Shown here piece after piece: positions 16,198 to 24,439 of a stretch of DNA of 39,680 bases. The DNA lies in assembly GCF_000308375.1 (NCBI RefSeq), contig NZ_BAFQ01000009.1:1-39680 (forward strand), written 5' to 3'. Source of the stretch: Nocardia aobensis NBRC 100429. Its GTDB lineage: Bacteria; Actinomycetota; Actinomycetes; Mycobacteriales; Mycobacteriaceae. The position numbers and the translations under genes were made by a program. The notes beneath the pieces were generated by a model. It ran no database searches, was not told the origin of the DNA, and saw only the letters and a program-made list of their open reading frames with translations. Within the stretch, counting starts at the first letter, position 1, and the number at the start of each line of letters is the position of its first letter.

Positions 16198-16434
16198 GTG
16201 AGTATCACCCGATTTGCCTTCTCTGCGTTCGCCGCTGCCGCGGTGATCGGTGTCGGTGTGGGCGCCGCCGAGGCTGCCGCCCCCGCGGTCGCCATCGACG
16301 GCACGACGACTACCGATCCGTCGACCGGCACGGGTAGCGCGGCTCTGCTGCCGTCGCTACTACAGGCGCTGGCCTCCGGTAGCGCCCAGTCGGGCGGTAC
16401 CACGACTACCACCACCACGGGGGCCAACAGCTGA
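16198..16434 (+). CDS. very small secreted Thr-rich protein
   Basis: A 78-residue precursor. GTG 16198 has GAGGGG 9 bases upstream; the open frame continues earlier but lacks a start with a binding site. The signal peptide (SITRFAFSAFAAAAVIGVGV, ending AEA before AAPAV) leaves a mature chain of about 48 residues made of Thr, Ser, Ala and Gly (IDGTTTTDPSTGTG and GGTTTTTTTGAN). There is no Cys and no known domain. A strong terminator follows directly, indicating a monocistronic transcript. The Thr-rich ends could be glycosylated or simply unstructured. Unrecognised; might be an envelope or secreted peptide. Confidence 0.7.
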   Translation: MSITRFAFSAFAAAAVIGVGVGAAEAAAPAVAIDGTTTTDPSTGTGSAALLPSLLQALASGSAQSGGTTTTTTTGANS

Positions 16435-16449
16435 GTCGCTACGGCGGAG

Positions 16450-16490
16450 AGCGGCCCCTCTCCTCGAACGAGGGTGCGGGGCCGCTTTCG
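16450..16490 (+). terminator. hairpin terminator after the small secreted gene
   Basis: AGCGGCCCC (16450-16458) pairs with GGGGCCGCT (16478-16486). Inside the loop CCTCG and CGAGG form a further 5-bp stem, so the whole folds as one long hairpin. A short T-rich stretch follows. It lies 16 bases after the stop. Confidence 0.8.
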
Positions 16491-16567
16491 GTTCGCCTCC
16501 GAGTACCCCCTGGACCCGGCCGCTGGTTCGGCCGAGCGCGCAGTACTGCGAAGCGACACACCGAAGT

Positions 16568-16585
16568 GATATCATATGCGATATC
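16568..16585. promoter_or_regulatory. probable HicAB autoregulatory operator
   Basis: Two GATATC hexamers (16568-16573 and 16580-16585) start 12 bases apart, about one helical turn, within an AT-rich patch just before the HicA start at 16595. Antitoxin-binding sites of TA operons commonly overlap the promoter like this. Confidence 0.5.
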
Positions 16586-16594
16586 GTCCGCGGT

Positions 16595-16846
16595 ATGACG
16601 GCCGAGGAGAAGATCGACAAGCTGGTGCAGAGGATGGCTGCCAACCCATCCAACGTTCGTTTCGCCGATCTACTCGCGGTGTGCGAACACCATTTCGGCA
16701 GTTGCCGACAGCGTGGAAGCCACTACGTGTTCTCGATGCCGTGGCCCGGAGACCCTCGCGTCAATATTCAGGCTGGTGGCGCGAAGGCAAAGCCGTACCA
16801 GGTCAGGCAGGTGCTGACCGCCATCGCGAAGAAGGAGGCGTTGTGA
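16595..16846 (+). CDS. hicA: HicA-family toxin of a type II toxin-antitoxin system
   Basis: An 83-residue protein with the HicA fold elements: N-terminal KIDKLVQRMAANP helix, VRFADLLAVCEHHFG, and the catalytic-type RQRGSHYVFSMP with the conserved His after GS, followed by RVNIQ and YQVRQVLTAI. HicA proteins are small double-stranded RNA-binding-domain-fold mRNA interferases; the HicB partner blocks them. Its length and the following gene fit. The stop overlaps the next start by 4 bases (GTGA at 16843-16846). The start at ATG 16595 has no good Shine-Dalgarno and may be leaderless, as many actinobacterial messages are. The chance that this pair is only a regulatory remnant is low, since both frames are intact. 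Confidence 0.82.
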   Translation: MTAEEKIDKLVQRMAANPSNVRFADLLAVCEHHFGSCRQRGSHYVFSMPWPGDPRVNIQAGGAKAKPYQVRQVLTAIAKKEAL

Positions 16847-17163
16847 ACCACTACTCGTATCGCGTGATGTGGTCGCCTGAGGACGGGGAGTGGGCCGGTA
16901 CCTGCCTCGAATTCCCGTCCTTATCACATTTGGATGGCGATCCGCTCGACGCACTGCGGGGCATCGCCGACCTGGTGGAATTCGCGGTAGCAGACCTGGA
17001 GGCCAACGGCGAGCCGGTGCCGGTGCCGTTGGCCGATCGCACGTACAGTGGCCAGTTCCTGGTCCGCACATCCGCCGATATGCACCGGCGATTGACCATC
17101 GAGGCCACCGAGCGCGGGATCAGTGTCAACAAATGGGTCAACGAGAAGCTGGCCAGTGCCTGA
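16843..17163 (+). CDS. hicB: HicB-family antitoxin
   Basis: A 106-residue antitoxin. The N-terminal half (YSYRVMWSPEDGEWAGTCLE, FPSLSHL, GIADLVEFAVADLEANGE, VPLADRTYSG) is the degenerate RNase-H-like HicB domain that binds HicA. The C-terminal half (HRRLTIEATERGISVNKWVN) is a ribbon-helix-helix-type DNA-binding segment for autoregulation. GTG 16843 follows GAAGGAGG by about 4 bases, an ideal Shine-Dalgarno inside the end of hicA, so translation is coupled. hicA comes before hicB, the usual order. The next gene lies 40 bases downstream on the other strand. Confidence 0.88.
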   Translation: MNHYSYRVMWSPEDGEWAGTCLEFPSLSHLDGDPLDALRGIADLVEFAVADLEANGEPVPVPLADRTYSGQFLVRTSADMHRRLTIEATERGISVNKWVNEKLASA

Positions 17164-17202
17164 GCGCTCCCCAAGTGTGACGCGCCTGGTCGTGCCCAGC
17201 TC

Positions 17203-18426
17203 TCACTTCGGCGTCGGCGCCCAATCTGCCGGGAAGGCGCGATAGGTGCCCAGGGGCAACAGGGCGTCGTAGACCATGTCGCCCGTCGGGTCGAATTCCG
17301 AGATGTGCGGTGCCATGCCCCAGCCGACCAGGGTGTTGCCGTTGGGTAGCGGCTGGGCGTCGCCCATGGCGAAGGCGGTCAGGCCGTCGGGGTGGGTTTG
17401 GTTGTGTACCAATGTGGCTCGGTGGTTGTCGAGGTCCAGGTGGATCCACTGCACACTCGACACACCCAGCGTTTGGAAGCCGCTGGAGTTGTTGTTGAAC
17501 AGGCGCAGGGTGCTGGGGTCGGCGAATTCCGCATCGTGCTGGAAGGCGAATGCGACGCCGGGGCCGAGATCGAAAGTCGAATGCAGTCCGCCGAGTTGCC
17601 AGTTGATCGCACCGGTGTGGATGTCCACGTCGTAGACGGTGGAGGTGTCGCGCATCGAGATCACCAGGTTGCCGTCGGGGTCCAGCGCGATCGAATTCAT
17701 GTGGTACGGGTCGTAGGTATCGCTGCCGGGGAGTTTGCCGGGGGTGGTGGTGTCGGTGAGCGGGACGTGCTCGGCGGCGCTCCAGCGCAACAACACTCGC
17801 TTGGATGCCACATCGACCACCGTGGCGACGGTGTCGTACATCGTGCCGTTCTCCGGGCCGCCGATCGCGGACAGATCGGCGTCCACCTCCTGGTACGACG
17901 TGATCAGCGCTCGGCCGTCGGGAGTCAAGCGAAATTCGTGCACATCGCTGGGAGTTCCTCCGGCGTCGAGGGTTTCGATGACGTTGCCGTGTTCGTCGGC
18001 GATGTAGTCGGCGCCCGAACCGTGCCCGCCGACGGTCCCGCCCTGCCACCACGTCAGCACCCGCTTGCCCTGATAGGTCTGGGTGCGGAAATTGGAGACG
18101 TCCTGCCCGGCGGGCGGGGTGTAGCGCCAGACCTCGTGCCCGGCCTTGTCCACGACGATATTCGCCGGCGCGGTCGCCGGAACGGCCGATAACGCCTTGC
18201 CGGCCCCCGGAACCAGGGCCGCCGCACTGACACCGTTGCTGTAGTAGATGTAGCCGGGCGCGGCGGCCGGAGTATTCACCTCCACGGTGTATTCGGGTGC
18301 GCCGATCGGGAAAGTCGGCAGGGGCGCCGCGCTCGCGGTGAACGCCGTCGACGCCGCGCCGACTCCGACCGAAGTCGCGACCAACGTTGCGGCGGCGCGC
18401 CGAAGATTCCTCGCGATCCGGGTCAT
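17203..18426 (-). CDS. secreted arylsulfotransferase-family (ASST-like) beta-propeller protein
   Basis: A 407-residue protein with a long Sec signal peptide (TRIARNLRRAAATLVATSV, cleavage after SAA before PLPTF). The mature chain shows a repeated propeller pattern: HEVWRYTPPAG, VLTWWQGG, HEFRLTPDGRALITSYQEVD, HMNSIALDPDGNLVISMRDT, FAFQHDAEF, and AQPLPNGNTLVGWG. This matches the arylsulfotransferase-2 family of actinobacterial secreted proteins. The family name refers to phenol-sulfate transfer through a catalytic His in true ASSTs; HEFRLT, HMN and QHD supply candidate His, but no reaction is proven. AAAGGAAC precedes ATG 18426. It is next to a sulfur-uptake operon on the same strand, but with an 86-base gap, so function may or may not be linked. 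Confidence 0.78.
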   Translation of the reverse strand: MTRIARNLRRAAATLVATSVGVGAASTAFTASAAPLPTFPIGAPEYTVEVNTPAAAPGYIYYSNGVSAAALVPGAGKALSAVPATAPANIVVDKAGHEVWRYTPPAGQDVSNFRTQTYQGKRVLTWWQGGTVGGHGSGADYIADEHGNVIETLDAGGTPSDVHEFRLTPDGRALITSYQEVDADLSAIGGPENGTMYDTVATVVDVASKRVLLRWSAAEHVPLTDTTTPGKLPGSDTYDPYHMNSIALDPDGNLVISMRDTSTVYDVDIHTGAINWQLGGLHSTFDLGPGVAFAFQHDAEFADPSTLRLFNNNSSGFQTLGVSSVQWIHLDLDNHRATLVHNQTHPDGLTAFAMGDAQPLPNGNTLVGWGMAPHISEFDPTGDMVYDALLPLGTYRAFPADWAPTPK

Positions 18427-18512
18427 CAGTGTTCCTTTGCTGAATCGACCGACAGTTGCGCAGAGCGTAGACCCGATTTCCGCGGAGGTGATGAAGGCGG
18501 CCCCGTACGCGC

Positions 18513-21215
18513 TCAGGCCGCCTCCAGGGTGCGGCGGGCGTAGGCGCGGACGTCGGCGTCGGTGTCGGCGAGGACGACCTGGAGCGCGGCTCGGACGGCC
18601 GCGTGGTCGGGCCAGTGGGACAGCGTCAGGACGGAGGCTTTGCGGACGTCCGGGTGGGGGTCGGTCAGGGCCGATTCCAGGGCGGCGGCGGCGGATTCGG
18701 GGCCCAGGCCGGCCCAGCCGCGGGCGCCGCCCTCGCGTACCTGCCAGGCCGAATCCTTCAGCGCCGCAGTCAGAATCGCCGCGTCGGACGAATCGCCGAG
18801 TCGGGCCAGCGCGGCCAGCGCCGCCGCGCGGACGAGCGGATCACGGTCGCCGACCAGGGCGCGGACGGTATCGGCGCCGCCGGCGCCGACCTCGGCCAGG
18901 CCGCGAGCGACAGCCACCCGGACCTCCCGGTTCTCGTCGAATGCCGCCGGGGTGAGTGCGGACCAGTCGTCGAGGGAGACCAGCGCGCGCACCCCTTCGA
19001 TGCGCACGCGGTGATCGCTGTCCACCACCGCCTTGCCGAACAGGTCCGCCGAGCCGCTGCGCTGCGCGCGTAGCAGGTCCACCACCGCGGCGCGCACGAG
19101 CGGATCGGGCGATTCGGCGTGTGCGGTCAATTGCTCTGCGGGCGGCAGGATTTCGATCAGCTCACGCAGGCCCGAGACGGCGGCCGCGCGCACTGCGGCA
19201 TCGTCGTCCCCGAGCGCGGCGATCAGGGTGTCGGCGAATCCGTCGGGTGTGCCCTCGGTCAGCACCGACAGAGCCGTGGCTCGCACCCGCGGGTCGGTGT
19301 CGTCGAGGTAGTCCCGGAGTTCGGCGACCGTCGGGCCGTCCAGGCTGAGCAGAATCGCGATCCGGGGTGCGGCGGAGTCGTCCGATGGGGCCGGGACCGT
19401 GATGCCGGGGCGAGGTGCGGCGCCGGTGGCCGCGCCTGCCGTCCGGGGCGGGCCGGCGATCAGTTCCGGCTGCGCCACGGCGACCGGTTCGAGGTCGGCG
19501 CGCGGCAGATCCTCCCATTCCGGCACCGGGACGAAATACGGCGCGACCGGGCGCTTCAGGAATTCCATCTCGCCGTCGGCGCTCTTGCGCAGGTTCAGGT
19601 GGTAGCGCCAGTCCTCGTCGTTGCGTTCCGGCAGGTCGGCGCGGTCGTGGTAGAGACCCCAGCGCGATTCGGTGCGGGTGAGTGAGGAGCGGGCCGCCAT
19701 CTCGGCGCAGTCGCGGATGAAGTCGACCTCGGCGCAGCGCATGAGTTGGTGCGGGGTGTCCGCGCCCATCTCTGCGATCTCCTGCCGCATCCGCTCGAAG
19801 GTCTCCACCGCCAGCGACAGTTTGGTCTGCGTCTTCGGTGGAGCCACGTAGTCGTTGACGAACCGACGCAACTTGTATTCGACCTGCTGCTGCGGCGGGC
19901 CGTCGGGATGGCGCAGCGGACGGTAGATCAATTCGTGTGCCGCGGCCAGCTGATCGGAGGGAAGCGATTGCGGCGCGGCGACTTCCGTGAGAGTCGAAGA
20001 CGCGTGCTCGCCCGCCAGGTCCCCGTAGACGAACGCCCCGATCATGTAGTTGTGCGGTACGCACGCCAGATCGCCCGCCGCGTACAGACCCGGCACCGTG
20101 GTGCGCGCATGTTCGTCCACCCACACGCCCGACGCGGAATGACCGCTGCACAAACCGATTTCGGAGATGTGCATCTCGATGTCGTGGGTGCGGTAGTCGT
20201 GGCCGCGGTTGGCGTGGAAGGTGCCCCGGGTCGGCCGCTCGGTGGTGTGCAGAATGCCCTCGAGCGCGTCGAGTGTCTCCTCGGGCAGATGCGAGACCTT
20301 CAGATAGATGGGCCCTCGCGCGGACTCGATCTCCCGCTTCACCTCCGCCATCATCTGCCCGGACCAGTAGTCCGAGTCGACGAAGCGCTCACCGGCGGCG
20401 TTCACCTGATATCCGCCGAACGGGTTCGCGACATACGCGCAGGCCGGTCCGTTGTAGTCCTTGATCAGCGGATTGATCTGGAAGCATTCGATGCCGGACA
20501 GCTCCGCGCCGGCGTGATAGGCCATCGCGTACCCGTCGCCGGCATTGGTCGGATTCTCGTACGTGCCGTACAGATATCCCGACGCCGGCAGACCCAGTCG
20601 CCCGCACGGACCGGTCGCCAGGATCACCGCCTTCGCTGCGACCGCCACGAACTCCCCGGTCCGGGTGTTCAGCGCGGCCGCGCCGACCGCGCGTCCGTTG
20701 TCGGTGAGGACCCGCACCGGCATGAGACGGTTCTCGATCCGGATCCGTTCCCGCATCTTGCGTTGCCGCAGAACGCGGTAGAGCGCCTTCTTGACGTCCT
20801 TGCCCTCGGGCATCGGCAGCACATAGGAGCCCGAGCGGTGCACGCGGCGCACCGCGTACTCGCCGTAGGCGTCCTTCTCGAACTTCACGCCGTAGCGTTC
20901 CAGCCGCTGCACCATGGCGAAGCCGCGGGTCGCGGTCTGATACACCGTGCGCTGGTTGACGATTCCGTCGTTGGCGCGGGTGATCTCGGCGACGTAGTCC
21001 TCCGGCTCCGCCTTACCCGGGATGACGGCGTTGTTCACGCCGTCCATGCCCATGGCCAGCGCACCGGAGTGACGCACGTGCGCCTTCTCCAGCAGCAGAA
21101 CGTTGGCGCCGTTCTCCGCGGCGGTGAGCGCGGCCATGGTGCCGGCGGTTCCGCCGCCGATCACCAGCACATCGCAGTCCAGCCGTACGGTGTCGGACAG
21201 TTCGGGAATCTTCAT
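18513..21215 (-). CDS. AprA-like FAD-dependent oxidoreductase fused to C-terminal HEAT repeats
   Basis: A 900-residue protein starting at ATG 21215 (GGAG 7 bases upstream). Residues 1 to about 560 form a succinate dehydrogenase/APS-reductase-type flavoprotein: GGGTAG at 20-25, EKAHVRHSGALAMGMDG at 43-59 (compare the EKAxxxRSGAVAQG of AprA), DYV, GFAMVQRLERYG, GGYQVNAAGERFVDS, and a late SGHSASGVWVDEHARTT, VPGLYAAGDLACVPHN. A low-complexity Ala/Pro linker (about 575-615) leads to nine HEAT-type repeats (615-900; e.g. DPRVRATALSVL, DPLVRAAALAAL, HPDVRKASVLTL). Normal AprA has no such tail. It is the last gene of the GntR-ferredoxin-ABC operon. The FAD subunit could receive or deliver electrons through the AprB-like ferredoxin. 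Substrate is not known; fumarate reductase is unlikely given this context. Confidence 0.85.
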   Translation of the reverse strand: MKIPELSDTVRLDCDVLVIGGGTAGTMAALTAAENGANVLLLEKAHVRHSGALAMGMDGVNNAVIPGKAEPEDYVAEITRANDGIVNQRTVYQTATRGFAMVQRLERYGVKFEKDAYGEYAVRRVHRSGSYVLPMPEGKDVKKALYRVLRQRKMRERIRIENRLMPVRVLTDNGRAVGAAALNTRTGEFVAVAAKAVILATGPCGRLGLPASGYLYGTYENPTNAGDGYAMAYHAGAELSGIECFQINPLIKDYNGPACAYVANPFGGYQVNAAGERFVDSDYWSGQMMAEVKREIESARGPIYLKVSHLPEETLDALEGILHTTERPTRGTFHANRGHDYRTHDIEMHISEIGLCSGHSASGVWVDEHARTTVPGLYAAGDLACVPHNYMIGAFVYGDLAGEHASSTLTEVAAPQSLPSDQLAAAHELIYRPLRHPDGPPQQQVEYKLRRFVNDYVAPPKTQTKLSLAVETFERMRQEIAEMGADTPHQLMRCAEVDFIRDCAEMAARSSLTRTESRWGLYHDRADLPERNDEDWRYHLNLRKSADGEMEFLKRPVAPYFVPVPEWEDLPRADLEPVAVAQPELIAGPPRTAGAATGAAPRPGITVPAPSDDSAAPRIAILLSLDGPTVAELRDYLDDTDPRVRATALSVLTEGTPDGFADTLIAALGDDDAAVRAAAVSGLRELIEILPPAEQLTAHAESPDPLVRAAVVDLLRAQRSGSADLFGKAVVDSDHRVRIEGVRALVSLDDWSALTPAAFDENREVRVAVARGLAEVGAGGADTVRALVGDRDPLVRAAALAALARLGDSSDAAILTAALKDSAWQVREGGARGWAGLGPESAAAALESALTDPHPDVRKASVLTLSHWPDHAAVRAALQVVLADTDADVRAYARRTLEAA

Positions 21216-21329
21216 CAGCACACTCCACAGAGGTGAATAGTCGGGGCGACAACGCACGCCGGTGCCAGGCGACCGGAACGGCGCCGCCGTGGCCGGGTCG
21301 CCGAGGGGTGCCTCGTTCGGGCGGTGGGC

Positions 21330-22085
21330 TCAGGCGGCGGTCGGCTGGGACGAATGATCGAGGGCGGCAAGGATTTCGGCGCGCTCGGCACTGCGGTCGA
21401 CGTCTTTGACGCGTGGATTCGGCACCGCCAGCAGCGATCGCAGCGCCCGGTCGGTACCGCCGAGGACCGCGACCCGGTCGCCGAGGGTCAATGCCTCGTC
21501 CACATCGTGGGTGACGAACACGACCGTGGTCGGATGTGTCTGCCAGGTCTGGAGCAGCAAGCGCTGCATGGTGATCCGAGTCGGCGTGTCGAGGGCGCCG
21601 AACGGCTCGTCCATCAGCACCGCTCGCGGCGCGCCCGCCAGACCGCGGGCGAGTTGGACGCGCTGGCGCATACCGCCCGACAGGCTCTTGGGCAGGTAGT
21701 CGCCGAAGCCGGTGAGCCCGACCTCCTCGATCCAGCGCTCGGCCTGCGCCGCGCGACCGGCCCGCGGCACGCCGCGCAACTTCAACGCCAGGTCGATGTT
21801 GGAACGTACTGTGCGCCAGGGCAACAGCGCGTTGTCCTGGAACACCATCGCCCGATCGCGCGAGGGGCCGGTGATCTCGTCACCGTCCGCGAGTGCCCGC
21901 CCGGAGCGAGGCGGCAGCAGTCCGGCCAGTGCGCGCAGCACCGTGGACTTCCCACATCCCGACGGCCCGGTCAGCACCAGGATCTCGCCCGCGCGGATAT
22001 CGAGTGTCAGCTCGTCCAGCACCGGGGCGCCGCCGTAGCGCAGTTCGACCTTGTCGAGTCGCAGACTCATCGCGGTGCCGGTCAT
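21330..22085 (-). CDS. ssuB: ABC transporter ATPase, sulfonate/taurine type
   Basis: A 251-residue ABC ATPase: Walker A GPSGCGKST, Q-loop MVFQDNALLPWRTV, signature LSGGMRQRVQLARGLA, Walker B AVLMDEPFGALD and switch His in FVTHDVDEAL. NALLPW and EPFGALD are typical of the SsuB/TauB/nitrate subfamily. Energises uptake through the permease encoded next to it. Its ATG overlaps the permease stop (ATGA at 22082-22085). The flavoprotein gene follows after 114 bases; no terminator was seen there. Confidence 0.93.
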   Translation of the reverse strand: MTGTAMSLRLDKVELRYGGAPVLDELTLDIRAGEILVLTGPSGCGKSTVLRALAGLLPPRSGRALADGDEITGPSRDRAMVFQDNALLPWRTVRSNIDLALKLRGVPRAGRAAQAERWIEEVGLTGFGDYLPKSLSGGMRQRVQLARGLAGAPRAVLMDEPFGALDTPTRITMQRLLLQTWQTHPTTVVFVTHDVDEALTLGDRVAVLGGTDRALRSLLAVPNPRVKDVDRSAERAEILAALDHSSQPTAA

Positions 22086-22960
22086 TTCGAAACCTCCTGC
22101 GCCCGCGGCAGCCAGCGAGTGGCACGCCGCCCCAGCAGTTCGATGGCCGCCGAGGTGGCGAAGCCGAGCACGCCGATGGTGATGATGCCGACGAACACAC
22201 CGGGATAGTCGACGATGGTGTACGCCTGCCAGGTGCGATAGCCGACGCCGAGCCGCCCGGAGATCATCTCGGCCGAGACCACACAGATCCAGGCCACGCC
22301 GATCCCGACCGACAGGCCGCTGAACACGCCCGGCAGGCTACCGGGCAGCACCACCCGCACCAGGACGTCCCAGCGGCTGCCGCCCAGCGTGCGCACCGAT
22401 TCCTCCCAGATGGTCGGCAGGGCCCGCACGGCGTGCCGCGTGCTCACCATGATCGGGAAATAGGCGGCGAGGAAGGTGATGAAGACGATGCCGGCCTCGT
22501 CGGTGGGAAACAGCAGAATCGCCACCGGCACGATCGCGATCGCCGGAATCGGTCGCGCCAGCTCGGTCAGCGGTCCGAAGATGTCGGCGAACCAGCGGGA
22601 ACGCCCCAGCGCCACTCCGGTCGCGACGCCGATCACCGCGGCCAGGCCGAACCCGCTGAGAATGCGGATCAACGACTGCCCGAGGTCCAGCCAATAGGTG
22701 TCGGTCTGCAACTGCAGCCGCAGGGTGTGCAGGATCCGGGTGACCGTCGGCAGCGTGTCGAAGCGCACCCACAGGCGAATGTGGTTGGCGGTCAACGACT
22801 GCCAGGCGACGAGCGCGACGGCGATCGACGCCACCCGCACCAGCCGCGACGTCCACAGCCGCGCCGGGGGCACGCCCGCGGCGGTGCCGCGCTCGGCGAC
22901 GGCGGCGGGAGCGGCGGTGGCCGGCACCGGCGCGTCGACGGGCAGGGTGGTGGCGCTCAT
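22082..22960 (-). CDS. ssuC: ABC transporter permease, sulfonate/taurine type
   Basis: A 292-residue inner-membrane permease. A variable Ala-rich N-terminus (about 45 residues) precedes about six membrane segments. The EAA-type coupling loop is ESVRTLGGSRWDVLVRVVLP (about residues 195-214), with the preceding RPIPAIAIVPVAILLF typical of SsuC/TauC. ATG 22960 overlaps the stop of the binding-protein gene (ATGA), and its own stop overlaps the ATPase start, so all three are coupled. A longer open frame upstream is rejected as being within the preceding gene. Substrate is inferred to be an organosulfonate from the subfamily and the cluster. Confidence 0.92.
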   Translation of the reverse strand: MSATTLPVDAPVPATAAPAAVAERGTAAGVPPARLWTSRLVRVASIAVALVAWQSLTANHIRLWVRFDTLPTVTRILHTLRLQLQTDTYWLDLGQSLIRILSGFGLAAVIGVATGVALGRSRWFADIFGPLTELARPIPAIAIVPVAILLFPTDEAGIVFITFLAAYFPIMVSTRHAVRALPTIWEESVRTLGGSRWDVLVRVVLPGSLPGVFSGLSVGIGVAWICVVSAEMISGRLGVGYRTWQAYTIVDYPGVFVGIITIGVLGFATSAAIELLGRRATRWLPRAQEVSK

Positions 22961-24384
22961 GACCGCACCTCGCCGATGGCCTGGTCGTAATTCACCGCGA
23001 CCGCACCGGGGTGGCGGGCCTGATACCGCTGCACCGCACTGGGAGTGATGAACGGCAGATACGTATCGCCCTCGCGCACCCACTGCGCCTTGTCCGCGAA
23101 CCAGCGGGTGCCGAGTTCCGCATCCGGCACATAGGCCGCGCGGACCTTCTTCCCCTGCGCCCGAGCGGCTTTCACCGCACGCAGCAGATCGGTCGGGCTA
23201 CCCGCCGGCTGGGCGGTGGACTGGCCGTCGAACCAGATCTCACCCGCGAGGGCCGGATCGGACACCGGCTTGCCGGTACTCGGGTCGGTGCCGGTTATCG
23301 GCGCCGGATTGGCGAAATTCGCCACGGCCGCATCGTAGTTCGCGCCGCGTTCGGCGAAGGCCTTGCGCAGCGGAGCATCGTCGACGAACTTGTCGATGTC
23401 GAAATCGGCGAAATTACCGATCGACTTCAGATACGGAACGTCACCCTTGAACGCCTGGACCAGTTGCGGCTTCAGGGGAGTGTCGAATGAGGTTCCCCCG
23501 GGTCCGTTGTAGAGGTAGACGACCTCCGCCGGCAGTCCGGAGTTGTCAGCGACCAGCTGCGCGGCTTCGAGCGGTTTCGCGTGCAGGAAATCGGTGGCGT
23601 CAAGTTGCGCCTGCAGGAATGCATCGAGCACCTCGGGATGGGATTTCGAATAATCACGACGCGCCACCACTCCGTGGAACGTCGGCACGTTCAATTCGGC
23701 ACCATCGTAGAGCAGCTTTGCCTTGTCCTGGAAAACGAGCAGGCCGGGCCATGCGACGAATTGCGAAAGTGCCTGCACCTGACCGGATTCCAGCGCCGAC
23801 GCGCCGATCTGCGGTTGCTGATTCAGCACGTCCACCCCGTGGGCCGGATCGATGTTCGCGCGGCTCAGCGCCTGGCGCAGCGTGCCGTCACCGGCGGAGC
23901 CGACGCTCGCGGACACCTTCTTGCCGGCGAGGTCCGACAGTGTCGTCGCCGTCGAATTCGGCGCGGTGACAACCATGTTCAGCGATCCGCGCGGCTGGTA
24001 ACCGGTGATCGAGACCAGTTCGGTGGCCGAACGCTCACTGGCCGAGGTCCGGGAACCGTTGATCAGCAACGGATAATCGCCCATCGAACCGATGTCGATC
24101 TTCTCCGCGACCATCTGCGCGGTGATCGGCGCCCCGGTGTCGTAGTCCTGCCATTCGACCTGATATTTCGGCCCGCCCTTCGCGGTCAGGTCGTTCAGGC
24201 GCTTCTCCAGGAAACCCTTGGCGCGCAGCAGAGTTCCGGCGGTGACGGTATTGATGGTTTTGGACTGATAGCCCACGACCACCCGGACGGTGTCCCCGGA
24301 TCCGGTCTGCTCGAGCGAGCATCCGGCGGCCAGGGTGGCGATCAGGGCGGCGGCGGCCAGTATGCGGGCACGACGGTACTTCAT
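22957..24384 (-). CDS. ssuA: ABC transporter substrate-binding lipoprotein with extra C-terminal domain
   Basis: A 475-residue lipoprotein (lipobox LAAGC, Cys22). Residues about 30-375 are a sulfonate/nitrate-type binding protein: VGYQSKTINTVTAGTLLRAKG, GAPITAQMVAEKIDIGSMGDYPLL, DLAGKKVSASVGSAGDGTLR, and FHGVVARRDYSKSHPEVLDAF. This is longer than usual SsuA (about 310-330). The extra region at about 381-475 (GEIWFDGQST, VRAAYVPDAELGTRWFADKAQW, TYLPFITPSAVQRY, HPGAVAVNYDQAI) resembles in order and length the NosL-like fold; this is a weak, by-eye similarity. Such a tail could bind metal or pass substrate, but this is inference. Gene stop overlaps the permease start. The ferredoxin gene ends 55 bases before it. 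Confidence 0.88.
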   Translation of the reverse strand: MKYRRARILAAAALIATLAAGCSLEQTGSGDTVRVVVGYQSKTINTVTAGTLLRAKGFLEKRLNDLTAKGGPKYQVEWQDYDTGAPITAQMVAEKIDIGSMGDYPLLINGSRTSASERSATELVSITGYQPRGSLNMVVTAPNSTATTLSDLAGKKVSASVGSAGDGTLRQALSRANIDPAHGVDVLNQQPQIGASALESGQVQALSQFVAWPGLLVFQDKAKLLYDGAELNVPTFHGVVARRDYSKSHPEVLDAFLQAQLDATDFLHAKPLEAAQLVADNSGLPAEVVYLYNGPGGTSFDTPLKPQLVQAFKGDVPYLKSIGNFADFDIDKFVDDAPLRKAFAERGANYDAAVANFANPAPITGTDPSTGKPVSDPALAGEIWFDGQSTAQPAGSPTDLLRAVKAARAQGKKVRAAYVPDAELGTRWFADKAQWVREGDTYLPFITPSAVQRYQARHPGAVAVNYDQAIGEVRS

Positions 24385-24439
24385 GGTATTTCCTCGAGAT
24401 CGGGCCGAGGCCGGCCACTGAGAGATTCCGCTGTGCGAT

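Noticed and set aside
19746..21236. 496-codon rightward open frame opposite the AprA-like gene
   Set aside because: It is the mirror of a strongly coding high-GC gene, has no recognisable domain and no ribosome site.
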